In this document: piece by piece, positions 10,086-19,301 of the stretch
Position numbering within the stretch: position 1 is the stretch's first letter
Layout: each line of letters starts with the position of its first letter
Assembly (NCBI RefSeq): GCF_003697915.1
Contig: NZ_RCVN01000005.1
Span: 157,842 to 221,841, forward strand
Source: Staphylococcus pseudoxylosus
Lineage (GTDB): Bacteria; Bacillota; Bacilli; Staphylococcales; Staphylococcaceae
DNA: 64,000 nucleotides
Direction: 5' to 3'
Position numbers and translations under genes: made by a program
The notes under the pieces: model-generated
What the model was told of the DNA's origin: nothing
Database searches by the model: none
The model's input: the letters and a program-made list of their open reading frames with translations, nothing else

Positions 10086-11060
10086 ATGATGAATCCAGAA
10101 GAAAAGCAGACATTAAATTTACCATTTACAGGAATTTGTACATTTGGTAAATATCCAGTGTGTGATAACATTGAAAAATTATCAGATATTAATGCAGATG
10201 TGGCAGTAATTGGCGTGCCTAATGATATGGGAACACAATGGAAATCAGGGGCACGTATGGGTCCGCGTAGCGTGAGAGAAGGTTCTACACTATATAGCTT
10301 TGGGTTGGAAGGCGCTTATGATATTGAAAATGATATCACTTATTTAGGGCGAAAATGGAAAGTATTTGATGTAGGTGATGTGGATATCGTGCATGGTGAT
10401 ATTATGCAAAGTCACGATAACACCGAAGCGACATTGCGAAAAATTGTTGATAAAGGTGTCATGCCAGTCATTATCGGCGGAGATCATTCAATTACAGCTG
10501 CTACAGGAAAAGGTGTTGAAGCTTTAGGGCCATTCCATGTGTTGCAAATTGATGCACATTTAGACTGGGCTGACCATCGTTCGGGACAAAGATACGGTCA
10601 TGGTAGTTGTATCAGAAGGTTGTCTGAAATGGATCATGTGAAAAATATATATCAATATGGTATTCGAGGCATTAGTAGTAGTTTAAAAGAAGATGTAGAT
10701 GCAGCTCGTGAATATGGTGCAACTATTTTGTCTCCGAGACAAATGCGTGAAAAGGGCCCGGAAAATTTAGCGGCATTAATTCCAGAAGGTGAAAAATTAT
10801 ATATTACAATTGATATCGATGGTATTGACCCTTCAATTGCGCCTGGTACTGGTACACCATCACCAGGTGGTTTACTGTATGATGAAGTGAACGAGTTATT
10901 AAAAGCAGTAGCAAAACATAATGAAGTAGTCGGGTTTGACTTAGTAGAAGTTGCACCTGCTTATGACCCAACTGGTATGACGGGTCAGACTGCTGCACGT
11001 ATTATGTTGGATTTATTGAGTTATATATTAAAAGAAAGGGAGTTAAAAGGAGAAAGATAA
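10086..11060 (+). CDS. Ureohydrolase (agmatinase / guanidinobutyrase-like)
   Basis: Cytoplasmic Mn-dependent enzyme of 324 residues that hydrolyses a guanidino group to urea. All metal-binding signatures are present: GGDHSIT, DAHLDWADH and DIDGIDPSIAPGTGTPSPGG. The tail GFDLVEVAPAYDPTGMTGQTAA is typical of the agmatinase/guanidinobutyrase branch rather than arginase. ATG 10086 and 10089 are both possible after GGGGG at 10072-10076. It pairs with the NorB-like transporter upstream and is closed by a terminator. Agmatine, guanidinobutyrate or a related guanidine are the plausible substrates; sequence alone does not separate them. Confidence 0.82.
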   Translation: MMNPEEKQTLNLPFTGICTFGKYPVCDNIEKLSDINADVAVIGVPNDMGTQWKSGARMGPRSVREGSTLYSFGLEGAYDIENDITYLGRKWKVFDVGDVDIVHGDIMQSHDNTEATLRKIVDKGVMPVIIGGDHSITAATGKGVEALGPFHVLQIDAHLDWADHRSGQRYGHGSCIRRLSEMDHVKNIYQYGIRGISSSLKEDVDAAREYGATILSPRQMREKGPENLAALIPEGEKLYITIDIDGIDPSIAPGTGTPSPGGLLYDEVNELLKAVAKHNEVVGFDLVEVAPAYDPTGMTGQTAARIMLDLLSYILKERELKGER

Positions 11061-11097
11061 ATATAACAATAAGTAGTTGTATCATATGATATTAAAA

Positions 11098-11151
11098 TAA
11101 AAACACTTCCCATCGAATTTATCCTATTCAAATCGATGGGAAGTGTTTTTA
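11098..11151 (+). terminator. Terminator of the MFS-ureohydrolase operon
   Basis: AAACACTTCCCATCGA (11101-11116) pairs with TCGATGGGAAGTGTTT (11133-11148), followed by T residues. A-rich flanks make it bidirectional in principle. Confidence 0.9.
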
Positions 11152-11245
11152 TTTTTGATGTAAAGGTGGATAGTCATTAAAAACCTCATATATTTTAATT
11201 TTGAATAGAATGCGTAAATATAAATTATAAAATATAGATAATGTT

Positions 11246-11261
11246 TGTTATAATTATAACA
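11246..11261. promoter_or_regulatory. Perfect 16-base palindrome, possible operator
   Basis: TGTTATAATTATAACA is fully palindromic and lies 160 bases before the MFS gene at 11422. It could be an operator, and the TATAAT inside it could serve as a -10 element. No regulator gene is adjacent. Confidence 0.4.
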
Positions 11262-11335
11262 TGCTAAATAAATTTAATAATAAAAAACGTGTAATTATAG
11301 TATTTGTCTTCTGAAATAGAATAGATAAGCCATAC

Positions 11336-11410
11336 ATGAGCAATTTAAATAAGTATCAAGATCTATTGGATTACATATCTAGAAACGGACAACATCTAAT
11401 TGCAATATAG
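11336..11410 (+). CDS. Possible 24-residue leader peptide before the MFS pump
   Basis: ATG 11336 opens a 24-codon frame (starting MSNLNKYQDLLDY, ending GQHLIAI) that stops at TAG 11408-11410, overlapping the AGGAGG ribosome site of the MFS gene. This geometry would couple its translation to that of the pump, as leader peptides do for some antibiotic resistance genes. No good ribosome site precedes its own ATG, and I do not recognise the sequence. It may be only a chance frame. Confidence 0.35.
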   Translation: MSNLNKYQDLLDYISRNGQHLIAI

Positions 11411-11421
11411 GAGGAATAAAA

Positions 11422-12636
11422 TTGACAACATCTAACAAGCTTATATTCAATCGTACATATATGCTCATGTTAGCAGCAGGTATTTTTGCCATGATTGGAT
11501 TTAGTACAATTTTAACAACGATTACATGGTATGCTGTTAAAGAATTACAATCGTCGATGGCATTAGGTTACATATTAGTATCGGCTACGGTGCCTAGACT
11601 ACTGATGATGACATTTAGTGGTATGGTAGCTGATAAATTTAAGAAAACAACGATTATGTATTACTCAAATATTGCAGAAGCTGCTGTTATGGTGATTCTC
11701 TATTTTCTTATTATTAATAATCAACTTTCATTAATTCCATTAATGATTTTAGCTGCTTTATTTGGTATGCTGGATGCATTTTTTGGCCCTGCATGTACAT
11801 CATTGATTCCTAAAGTGGTTAAACAAGCACAACTTCAAAGAGCCAATTCTCTTTTCCAAGGTGGTACTCAAATATCATTTATACTTGGGCCAATTGTTGC
11901 AGGTATGATTATGGAAAATTTTTCAATCGCAACAAGTTTCTACGTTGCTCTAATCTTTGTATTTTTATCAGCGATATTCGTTTTCCCGTCCTTTATCAAG
12001 GAAACGGAAGTACCAGAACGTTCCAATGAAACGCCAATTAAAGATATTATTGAAGGATTCCGTTATGTAAAATCATCTCGTTTTTTAATCACAGGCATTA
12101 TTATTCTTGTTACGGCTAACTTTTTTGGTTTGGGAGCTTTAAGTGTAGGTATACCTATATTAGTAGAAGCTTCGGGAGGTACGCCTATTAATTTAACTTA
12201 CTTACAATCGAGCTTAGGCGTAGGTATGTTATCTGGAACAGTTTTACTTAGTATCGTCACTTTAACTAAAGTAAGAGGGAAAATAACATTATTTACATTA
12301 TTAGCTATGCTCTTAATATTCTTGGCATTTACACAAGTAACAGATTTAATTTGGCAAATAATATTATTATTCTTAATAGGATTCTCATACACAATTGTTT
12401 ATATTCCTTTTATTACCATGGCTCAAGAATTTTCAGATGAAAAGGTGACAGGCAGAGTGATGAGTTTAATCTTCCTTGCAATGACTGGTTTCGATCCAAT
12501 TTCATATGTTGTCATTTCAGGATTAAATACAATGGATATTTCAATTTTTAATGTTCTAGCAATTTCAGCCATAGCCAGTATCGTCGTTTGGTTGTTTATT
12601 CTAATGAATTCTAAAGTATATAGAACAATTGATTAA
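11422..12636 (+). CDS. MFS transporter, DHA3 / macrolide-efflux-like
   Basis: A 404-residue membrane protein with about twelve helices. It has a degenerate MFS loop (ADKFKKTT) after helix 2 and the FGMLDAFFGPACTSLIPKVV segment typical of DHA3 transporters of the Mef/EntS type, usually drug or siderophore exporters. The start is TTG 11422, five bases after TAGGAGGAA; no in-frame ATG lies nearby. It appears monocistronic with its own terminator. Substrate cannot be named. Confidence 0.83.
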   Translation: MTTSNKLIFNRTYMLMLAAGIFAMIGFSTILTTITWYAVKELQSSMALGYILVSATVPRLLMMTFSGMVADKFKKTTIMYYSNIAEAAVMVILYFLIINNQLSLIPLMILAALFGMLDAFFGPACTSLIPKVVKQAQLQRANSLFQGGTQISFILGPIVAGMIMENFSIATSFYVALIFVFLSAIFVFPSFIKETEVPERSNETPIKDIIEGFRYVKSSRFLITGIIILVTANFFGLGALSVGIPILVEASGGTPINLTYLQSSLGVGMLSGTVLLSIVTLTKVRGKITLFTLLAMLLIFLAFTQVTDLIWQIILLFLIGFSYTIVYIPFITMAQEFSDEKVTGRVMSLIFLAMTGFDPISYVVISGLNTMDISIFNVLAISAIASIVVWLFILMNSKVYRTID

Positions 12637-12677
12637 TAAATAATGGATTGTGATACAATTTCATATATAATTGAGAG

Positions 12678-12711
12678 CCTCTCACTAATTGTAATAGTGG
12701 GAGGTTTATTT
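12678..12711 (+). terminator. Terminator of the DHA3 MFS gene
   Basis: CCTCTCACTA, a seven-base loop, TAGTGGGAGG and a T-rich tail. Confidence 0.8.
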
Positions 12712-13139
12712 TGTGTTGAAAATGTTGTGAGAGTGATTGATTTTTTTGAAAAAATGATTATTAAAAGCAGATTAATATGTGTTTGATGAAGATAATAGAA
12801 AATTTTAATTCGTATAGGTTTCATTTAACAAAAATTAATTTATTCGTTATAATACATTTTCGCTTTATTTATGTATAAATTTATACTATATTGAGTATTG
12901 TGTGTATTTCGAGGTGTATTAATACACAATGTGATGTAACCTAAGACTTTAAAAAAGACTGACGAGTAGTTATGTACTTTTACATTTAGAGGAGGAAAAG
13001 CAATAAGAACATTGACTTCTTAATTGATGTACTGCGAAAGTTAAAACAAATGACTTAATAATAGAAAAGTAACTATGGCATATCAGATTTAAATAGTGAA
13101 AATATAGATAATAATGAACAATAGACAAGGAGTTTGATT
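12712..13139. other. Gene-free stretch with an orphan ribosome-binding site
   Basis: About 430 bases with no recognisable gene. At 12988-13000 the sequence AGAGGAGGAAAAG is a near-ideal ribosome-binding site, but no ATG, GTG or TTG with an open frame follows; the next codons from the ATA at 13003 stop after six. It may be the remnant of a small gene. Confidence 0.4.
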
Positions 13140-13493
13140 ATGCTTAAATCTACGATTGAAAATGTAGAAAATGAAAAATATAAATTACAACCAATGAACA
13201 CACATTACTTGAAAAGAATAGAAAAAATAAATCTAGAAGAGGTTTACTTTTATATTGAAAAAAGTGATGTTGTATCAATAGAAGCTTTAGAAACACATAT
13301 ACAGCATTCCAAAAAAGCAATCGCATTGATTGGTGAAGACAATGTGAGAACGACACTTCAAGATTGTGGTAATGGCTTATATCAAGCCACAATAATTTAC
13401 TTTGAAAAATCACTCGATTCGCTTATGGATGTAACAAAAGATTTAACGCTTTTAGAAACACAAGAGGCGAGTAAATATATACTAATAGATTAA
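13140..13493 (+). CDS. Hypothetical protein, 117 residues
   Basis: A soluble acidic protein with no signal peptide, membrane segment or motif I recognise. ATG 13140 follows AAGGAG by seven bases, and a terminator sits right after the stop, so it is a real monocistronic gene. The sequence reads as mixed alpha/beta (for example EEVYFYIEKSDVVSIEALETHI). Probably a staphylococcal conserved hypothetical; I propose no function. Confidence 0.7.
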   Translation: MLKSTIENVENEKYKLQPMNTHYLKRIEKINLEEVYFYIEKSDVVSIEALETHIQHSKKAIALIGEDNVRTTLQDCGNGLYQATIIYFEKSLDSLMDVTKDLTLLETQEASKYILID

Positions 13494-13498
13494 AATAA

Positions 13499-13552
13499 TA
13501 ACACTTTCGCATGGTTTCATTTTAAAGGTGAAATAAGCGAAAGTGTTTTTTA
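13499..13552 (+). terminator. Terminator of the hypothetical gene
   Basis: ACACTTTCGC pairs with GCGAAAGTGT across a 26-base loop that itself contains short complementary segments; a T run follows. Confidence 0.8.
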
Positions 13553-13611
13553 TGGTGAATGAAAAGCGTTTAAATATGTAAAATCATATGGTGAGGGATT
13601 TATATACTGTG

Positions 13612-13642
13612 AAATATAAAAAGCCACACTTTAAGGTGGCTT
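13612..13642 (-). terminator. Orphan minus-strand terminator-like hairpin
   Basis: AAGCCAC and GTGGCTT flank an eight-base loop; only the minus strand has a following T run (CTTTTTA). No minus-strand gene ends here, so its use is unclear. Confidence 0.4.
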
Positions 13643-13868
13643 AAAGTGTCTATGCTTCTATCAGTTACCTGTAAATTTCATATTTTCAATTGGTAAGATT
13701 TTCTATTTTAAAAAAATATTATGAATAGAAGAGTAGTTTTGAATGCTATTGCAAATAGTTTTAGTATAAGATTAATTTTATTGTACACATTAATTTCATT
13801 GCCTTATACTTATCTTGAAAATATTTTGGATTTCCAAATTTCGTCAAACCACTTTAGGAGGTTTTCTA

Positions 13869-15578
13869 TTGAAAAATGCAACGGAGTTAACGCAATTATT
13901 GAAATCGTTAGATGGACAGAAATATGGTGCTTATAAACGCCTTAAAGGGATATATCAGTTCAAACAGTTTCGACTTGCGATAGATCATATACAAGTAGAC
14001 CCGTATGCCCCTCCATCCAAAATGAGGGTAGTGATGAGTAGAGACATAGCAAATATCCCTAACAATTTATTGGACACTAAAGATAAAATCATCGCTGTAG
14101 CAGACTTTTTAGCGCGAACATTTAATGAAAGTATAAGTTCGTTTAAGCAAAGCAGCCAAAATGCAAAAGCTGCATCAAACATTACTATAGATCAATGTGG
14201 GCAAGAAATTTTAGAACGGACAGCTGTAGTAATCAATAAACATGATATCGAAGTAAGACTTGAAATTAGTTTACCTGCAGCAGGAAGAAAAATTTTAGGG
14301 AAAGCTGCGGCAAGTACATTAATAGAAATACTGCCCGACATCGTAAATGAATCATTGCTCTATAAAAATATAAATCATACAAAATTAGATACACAGGTTA
14401 CGTTAATGCTAGATCAAGCTTACATTCGTGAGGAACTTGAACGTAGAGATCTTGTTGCATTTATTGCAAATGGTTCGATATTACCACGCAAAAGTGGTGT
14501 GTCAGATAAGCATTTACCTAATGCAGTTGCTTTTACAAGTCCTGAAAATGTAGAAGTACAAATGGCTGTGCCAAGTGGAAAGACAGTCACTGGCATGGGG
14601 GTACCTAAAGGTATTACCTTAATTGTTGGTGGAGGCTTTCACGGTAAATCGACTGTGCTTGAAGCGCTTGAGCATGGTATCTATAATCATATTGACGGAG
14701 ATGGTAGAGAATACGTTATTACATGTCATGATGCCATGAAGATTAGAGCTGAAGATGGTCGCCATATTGAGAAGGTAAATATTAGCCCATTTATAAATAA
14801 TTTACCGGGAAATAAAGATACGCAACAATTTTCTACTGAAAACGCCAGTGGTAGTACATCCCAAGCAACGAATGTTATGGAAGCATTGGAAGCAGGTACA
14901 TCATTATTATTGATTGATGAAGACACTTCAGCTACCAATTTTATGATTAGGGATAGCCGTATGCAACGCTTGATTGCCCCGGAAAAAGAACCTATCACAC
15001 CATTTGCGAGTAAGGTAAAACCACTGTATAAAGATTATAATGTTTCGACTATTTTAATTGTAGGAGGCTCAGGTGATTATTTTGAGGTTGCTGATCAGGT
15101 ATTAATGATGGATGAATATGTCTTGAAAGATGTTACTGAAAATGCAAAAGCGATTGCTGAAACACCGGTTAATACGACGAATGCTACAAATAATAGTGAT
15201 TTTGGCAATCTACCTGCTAGAGTACCGCTAAAATCGAGTTTTACTAAAAAAGGGAAAGACAACCGTTTTAAAGTAAAGGGACGTTATTCCATTTTGTATG
15301 GCAAAGAGCTTATCGATATTTCCGGTTTGGAACAATTAGTGGATACAAGTCAAACCCAATGTTTAGCAGCAATGATAAATTATTATCAAAGTCATTTGTT
15401 AAATGAACAAGATACGTTATCTCAAGCAGCAGATAAATTATACACAGTTATTCAAGAACAAGGGTTAGATGTAATATCATCATTTGATGGGCATCCAGGT
15501 AACTTAGCACTGCCAAGAAAACAAGAGTTTTGTGCAGCACTTAATCGTTACCGTGGACTAAAAGTGAAAAATAAATAA
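13869..15578 (+). CDS. Predicted ATPase of the ABC class (PF09818 type)
   Basis: A 569-residue cytoplasmic protein of the ABC_ATPase family, whose members have a P-loop ABC-like fold but no transporter partner. Walker A is GGGFHGKST (around residue 257) and Walker B is SLLLIDEDTSATNFM, with conserved RDSRMQRLI after it. The family is widespread in Firmicutes and has no established role. The start is TTG 13869, eight bases after TAGGAGG at 13855-13861; an upstream in-frame ATG at 13815 has no ribosome site. A possible promoter is TTGTAC at about 13780 with TATACT 18 bases on. It is monocistronic with a strong terminator. Confidence 0.88.
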   Translation: MKNATELTQLLKSLDGQKYGAYKRLKGIYQFKQFRLAIDHIQVDPYAPPSKMRVVMSRDIANIPNNLLDTKDKIIAVADFLARTFNESISSFKQSSQNAKAASNITIDQCGQEILERTAVVINKHDIEVRLEISLPAAGRKILGKAAASTLIEILPDIVNESLLYKNINHTKLDTQVTLMLDQAYIREELERRDLVAFIANGSILPRKSGVSDKHLPNAVAFTSPENVEVQMAVPSGKTVTGMGVPKGITLIVGGGFHGKSTVLEALEHGIYNHIDGDGREYVITCHDAMKIRAEDGRHIEKVNISPFINNLPGNKDTQQFSTENASGSTSQATNVMEALEAGTSLLLIDEDTSATNFMIRDSRMQRLIAPEKEPITPFASKVKPLYKDYNVSTILIVGGSGDYFEVADQVLMMDEYVLKDVTENAKAIAETPVNTTNATNNSDFGNLPARVPLKSSFTKKGKDNRFKVKGRYSILYGKELIDISGLEQLVDTSQTQCLAAMINYYQSHLLNEQDTLSQAADKLYTVIQEQGLDVISSFDGHPGNLALPRKQEFCAALNRYRGLKVKNK

Positions 15579-15582
15579 ACTC

Positions 15583-15619
15583 AAAAAAAGCACCGGCAAA
15601 TAGTTGTCGGTGCTTTTTA
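15583..15619. terminator. Bidirectional terminator
   Basis: AAAAGCACCGGCA pairs with TGTCGGTGCTTTT with A and T runs on both sides, between the convergent ATPase and GNAT genes. Confidence 0.88.
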
Positions 15620-15698
15620 GGTTCATACACATATAATTATCAAATGATTTTTGGAAACTTGAAATTTTTAGTCTTTATTTAAATGAATATGAATAATG

Positions 15699-16307
15699 TT
15701 ATTTAATCATTTTACGCATCTTATAAACTTGCGCATGATTATTCCCGGACTGTCCGATAATTTTGTAGCCCTGTTTAGCATATAAGCGTTGAGCCGTAGT
15801 GTTTTCAACTTCAACGGTTAACGAAATTTTTGTATAACCTTTGTGTAACGCAAGTTGTTCAGCATATTCAAGTAAAGCACGTCCAACACCCATACCTCTG
15901 AATTGAGCAAGTGTTGCTAACATACTCACATGATACTCGTCTGTATTGCCTTCATCTAATCTTATCAAGGCGATGATATCTTTAAATGCATGTAAGAATT
16001 GAGGGACTAACTGCAACTTTTGAATTTTTGCAATTTGCCATACAGTCGTAAAGGTTTGTTGCTGAAGATCTCTGTAAGGCAAGCACGATATAGCACCTGC
16101 CGGTTGTCCATGAATCATAGCAACCATTGTATTTTGATAACTAAAGCGATTACTAGGTTGTTTCCATAATTTATGCATATTACGAATTAAAACTTGCTTG
16201 TCTGTTGTATAGAATAAAACTTTTGCCATATCATTTATAGCGAGTAAGTGGAAGTACGCGCCTTTTTGTAATTGTGGGTAAGCCGGAACGATTTTTAAAT
16301 TGTTCAT
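15699..16307 (-). CDS. GNAT-family N-acetyltransferase
   Basis: A 202-residue cytoplasmic enzyme expected to move an acetyl group from acetyl-CoA to an amine. The acetyl-CoA pyrophosphate loop RGMGVGRALLEYAEQLA and the C-terminal segment ENTTAQRLYAKQGYKIIG are typical GNAT motifs A and B. The first 100 residues are less typical and probably set the substrate, which I cannot name. ATG 16307 is preceded by AGGAGGA. It is alone on its strand. Confidence 0.88.
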   Translation of the reverse strand: MNNLKIVPAYPQLQKGAYFHLLAINDMAKVLFYTTDKQVLIRNMHKLWKQPSNRFSYQNTMVAMIHGQPAGAISCLPYRDLQQQTFTTVWQIAKIQKLQLVPQFLHAFKDIIALIRLDEGNTDEYHVSMLATLAQFRGMGVGRALLEYAEQLALHKGYTKISLTVEVENTTAQRLYAKQGYKIIGQSGNNHAQVYKMRKMIK

Positions 16308-16420
16308 TAGTCATCCTCCTGAAAAGTATTTTGCTCAATATGTACCCATATTCATAAATAATTTATTATCATTTAAAATATTGAGTTGTTAACTTAAGAT
16401 GATCATGTGCTTTAATTAGG

Positions 16421-16475
16421 TGAGGGTGAGCCGTCGGGTTGTGTGACGGCACTGTTACGTACCCTGTAAAAAACC
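16421..16475 (+). ncRNA. Structured RNA element of unknown class in a 364-base leader
   Basis: Between the GNAT and lipoprotein genes a GC-richer island in AT-rich DNA forms nested helices: AGGGT (16423-16427) with ACCCT (16461-16465), enclosing GCCGTC (16430-16435) with GACGGC (16445-16450). An A-rich single strand (GTAAAAAACCA) follows. No terminator follows and there is no open frame. It could be a cis-regulatory leader of the lipoprotein gene 200 bases downstream or a small RNA. I could not match it to a riboswitch class. Confidence 0.4.
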
Positions 16476-16671
16476 AGCGCATCAATTATTATTAGGCTTG
16501 CTACTTACTATTTCTTATTAAATAAAGTTAAGTATTTTATACTATCATAAATATCGGTTAATGAATATTAATTTTAAAAAGGAGTTTACAACACATTTTG
16601 CATTGGTTAAACTTGGAATGTAAATGAATTAAGTAGTGCAATATACATAATAGTTAAGGAGCTTATGCTAA

Positions 16672-17943
16672 ATGAAGGGGAAATGGATTTTACCAACAGT
16701 TTTAACTGGTGCATTATTAATCACTGGATGTTCAAACGAGGGTACGAAAAATGGAGACAACCAAGCAAATAAAGAAAATAAGGACAGTCAATCTACTAAA
16801 AATAGTGATGATGTGAAATATCCAAAAGATGGCGTAAGAGGTATTTATGTAAGTGCTGATGCGACAAACGGCGAAAAATTTGAAGAACTCACAAAGTTTA
16901 TTGATGAAAGTGATTTAAATGCAATGGTTATTGATGTTAAAGATGATTCAGGGAACGTAACTATAAACTTTAACACTGGTAATAAAGAAATTGATAAACA
17001 TACATTGGATATTGTGGATGCCAAGCCATTACTTAATAAAATGAAAGAGAAAGATATTTATCCTATTGCAAGGATTGTTACTTTTAAAGATAAGAATTTA
17101 GCAGAAAGTCATCCTGAATGGTCGTTCAAACAATCAGATGGTTCAGTATGGGAAAGTGATAGTGGCGATAAATTTGTTAATCCTTTCGTTAAAGAGGTAT
17201 GGGATTATAATATAAATGTGTCTAAGGAAGCTGCAAAAGCAGGTTTTAGAGATATTCAATATGACTATGTAAGATTCCCTGAAGCATTTGAAAATGTAGA
17301 AAGTAGTTTGACGTATGATAAAGGAAACTATAAAAATAGCAAATTAAGTGATGTTGATCAACGTGTAGACACAATTTCACAATTTTTAAAAACTGCTCGT
17401 AAAGAGTTAAAACCTTATGGTGCAGAGGTGTCTGCTGACGTATTTGGTTATGCTGCAATGGTTGAAGAAGCACCAGGGATTGGTCAAAGTTTCCCTAAAA
17501 TAGCAGAAAATACAGATGCTATCTCGTCTATGATTTATCCGTCACATTGGAGTCCTGGTGACTTTGGTTTAGAAGCGCCTGATAAGGAACCTTATGAAGC
17601 TGTTGATCATTATTTAGATAAAGAAACAGCTGTGTTAAATAAATTAGGTGATAAGAAACCGAAGTCTCGTCCATGGTTACAAGACTTTACAGCACGATAT
17701 TTAGGTGAAGGTAAATATATGGAATACGATAGTAAAGCTGTAGAAGCACAAGTACAAGCACAAGTACAAGCACTTAAAGATCATAGCATTAATGAGTATC
17801 TATTGTGGAATGCGGGCAACGATTATTCTAAAAGGGTAGACTATACTCCTGAAGCAAATAAAGAAAAACTAGACCAAAATAAAGCAGAGTTAAAGAAAGA
17901 TAACAAAGACGGAAAAAGTGACAAAGATAAAGATGACAAGTGA
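16672..17943 (+). CDS. Lipoprotein with putative glycoside-hydrolase domain (DUF4015)
   Basis: A 423-residue exported protein. Residues 1-20 are a lipoprotein signal ending LLITGC, so Cys20 is lipidated and the protein is anchored outside the membrane. A charged linker (residues 21-48) precedes a TIM-barrel-like domain starting GVRGIYVSADATNG and containing VIDVKDDSGN, DYVRFPEAF and SSMIYPSHWSPG, the pattern of the DUF4015 putative glycosyl hydrolases. The C-terminus is a low-complexity Lys/Asp tail. ATG 16672 follows AAGGAG. The substrate is unknown; a wall or matrix polysaccharide is a guess. A structured element lies in its leader. Confidence 0.82.
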   Translation: MKGKWILPTVLTGALLITGCSNEGTKNGDNQANKENKDSQSTKNSDDVKYPKDGVRGIYVSADATNGEKFEELTKFIDESDLNAMVIDVKDDSGNVTINFNTGNKEIDKHTLDIVDAKPLLNKMKEKDIYPIARIVTFKDKNLAESHPEWSFKQSDGSVWESDSGDKFVNPFVKEVWDYNINVSKEAAKAGFRDIQYDYVRFPEAFENVESSLTYDKGNYKNSKLSDVDQRVDTISQFLKTARKELKPYGAEVSADVFGYAAMVEEAPGIGQSFPKIAENTDAISSMIYPSHWSPGDFGLEAPDKEPYEAVDHYLDKETAVLNKLGDKKPKSRPWLQDFTARYLGEGKYMEYDSKAVEAQVQAQVQALKDHSINEYLLWNAGNDYSKRVDYTPEANKEKLDQNKAELKKDNKDGKSDKDKDDK

Positions 17944-18004
17944 CCTAGCAAAGTGAAAATATTACTTATACAACCATGACACTTTAAATTAAATATGTAT
18001 TAAT

Positions 18005-18061
18005 AAAAAGGAGTAGCCGGTTGAAATCAAATTGAACATTTTGATTTCAACGGGCTACTCT
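18005..18061 (-). terminator. Terminator between convergent lipoprotein and MFS genes
   Basis: GAGTAGCCGGTTGAAATCAA and TTGATTTCAACGGGCTACTC form a long stem with one mismatch. The T run is on the minus strand, so it mainly serves the MFS gene ending at 18067. Confidence 0.85.
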
Positions 18062-18066
18062 ACTTT

Positions 18067-19248
18067 CTAGCTACTTAATTTTCTGTTTCCAATTAAACAG
18101 AAGTACAGGAAGCCAGTAATTATGATGATAACACCCATAATAGCGTACATATTTCCATAACCAGTTAAAGGCGTAACATAACCTAATAAGTATGGAGAGA
18201 GACCTAAGCCTGCATCAAAAAATATGAAATAAGTTGATGTGGCAATGCTTATACGAGAAGTTGGTGCAGATTTCACTGCTAAGACTTGTGTTGCTGATTG
18301 TAAATTTCCGAAACTTAATCCCATAATTGCGCTGATTAATAGTAATATAAATCCACTTGTAACTTGGCTTAACATAAACATACTAATTGCATAAAAAATG
18401 ATTGCTGGATATACAACGACGTGGTTTCCTTTATTATCCATGAGTTTACCTGCAACCGGACGCGTTAGTAAAACCACAATGGCGTAAACCACAAAGAACA
18501 AACTTGCTACACTTGTTAAATTTAATTGACTCGCATATAAATTTAGATAAGTTAATACCTCAGAATATGCAAAACTTAATAATAAAATGATTAAACCAAC
18601 AGGTATGACGCTTGGCTCAATGATATTTTTAAGAAATGATGTACCTTTTTCTAAATTAACGGAAGCTGTTTTGATTTCGGTGACTTTAGGGGCTTTAACA
18701 AAAATACTCATGATTAAAGCGATGCACATTATGGCAAAACAAAAACTAAATAATATAGAAAATGAAATATAATGAATCATTAATATACCAAGAAATGGGC
18801 CAAATGCAGTAGCTAACGTCGTACTCATACTATAGTAGCTAATCCCTTCAGACTTACGAGATTCTGGAATGATTTGTGTAGCAATTGAACTAATGATTGT
18901 TAATGCCATCCCATGTGGAATCCCATGTAATAAACGTATTAATATAAGGAACTGTACGTTGATATTAATAAAATAAATACCGATGATAGCTAAACATATG
19001 ATGATGGTGATAAGTAATAAACGTTTAAGGCCGAATTTATTAATGAAATAACCAGCAAAAAGTCGGCCGATTACACCCCCGATAATAAAGATGCCACTGA
19101 CGAGCCCTGATTGACTCATTGAAGCTTGGTAATGATTGATTGCAAAAGTTGCAATAGTAACCATAAGTAAGTAAAAGACTAAAGTTAGTAGAAAGTTAAT
19201 CAATGATACACTGATAAACTGTTTAGTCCAAAGTTTATTGGATTGCAT
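18067..19248 (-). CDS. MFS transporter (YwoG-like)
   Basis: A 393-residue carrier with twelve predicted helices. The loop after helix 2 (AGYFINKFGLKR) is a weak form of the MFS motif, and RKSEGISYYSMSTTLATAFGPFLG in helix 5 resembles the drug-efflux motif C region. Overall it resembles YwoG-type transporters of unknown substrate. ATG 19248 follows AAGAGGC. A terminator-like hairpin lies about 50 bases upstream in its own leader, which may mean conditional expression. It is probably an exporter. Confidence 0.8.
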   Translation of the reverse strand: MQSNKLWTKQFISVSLINFLLTLVFYLLMVTIATFAINHYQASMSQSGLVSGIFIIGGVIGRLFAGYFINKFGLKRLLLITIIICLAIIGIYFININVQFLILIRLLHGIPHGMALTIISSIATQIIPESRKSEGISYYSMSTTLATAFGPFLGILMIHYISFSILFSFCFAIMCIALIMSIFVKAPKVTEIKTASVNLEKGTSFLKNIIEPSVIPVGLIILLLSFAYSEVLTYLNLYASQLNLTSVASLFFVVYAIVVLLTRPVAGKLMDNKGNHVVVYPAIIFYAISMFMLSQVTSGFILLLISAIMGLSFGNLQSATQVLAVKSAPTSRISIATSTYFIFFDAGLGLSPYLLGYVTPLTGYGNMYAIMGVIIIITGFLYFCLIGNRKLSS

Positions 19249-19301
19249 GATGAAAGCCTCTTTTCTAAAAATTTAAACTTAAAATTTATCAAAATTCGCA
19301 C

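Noticed and set aside
16421..16475. Lysine or preQ1 riboswitch
   Set aside because: Short similarities exist (GAGCCGTC-like core, A-rich tail) but the conserved sequence blocks and helix order of both classes are missing.
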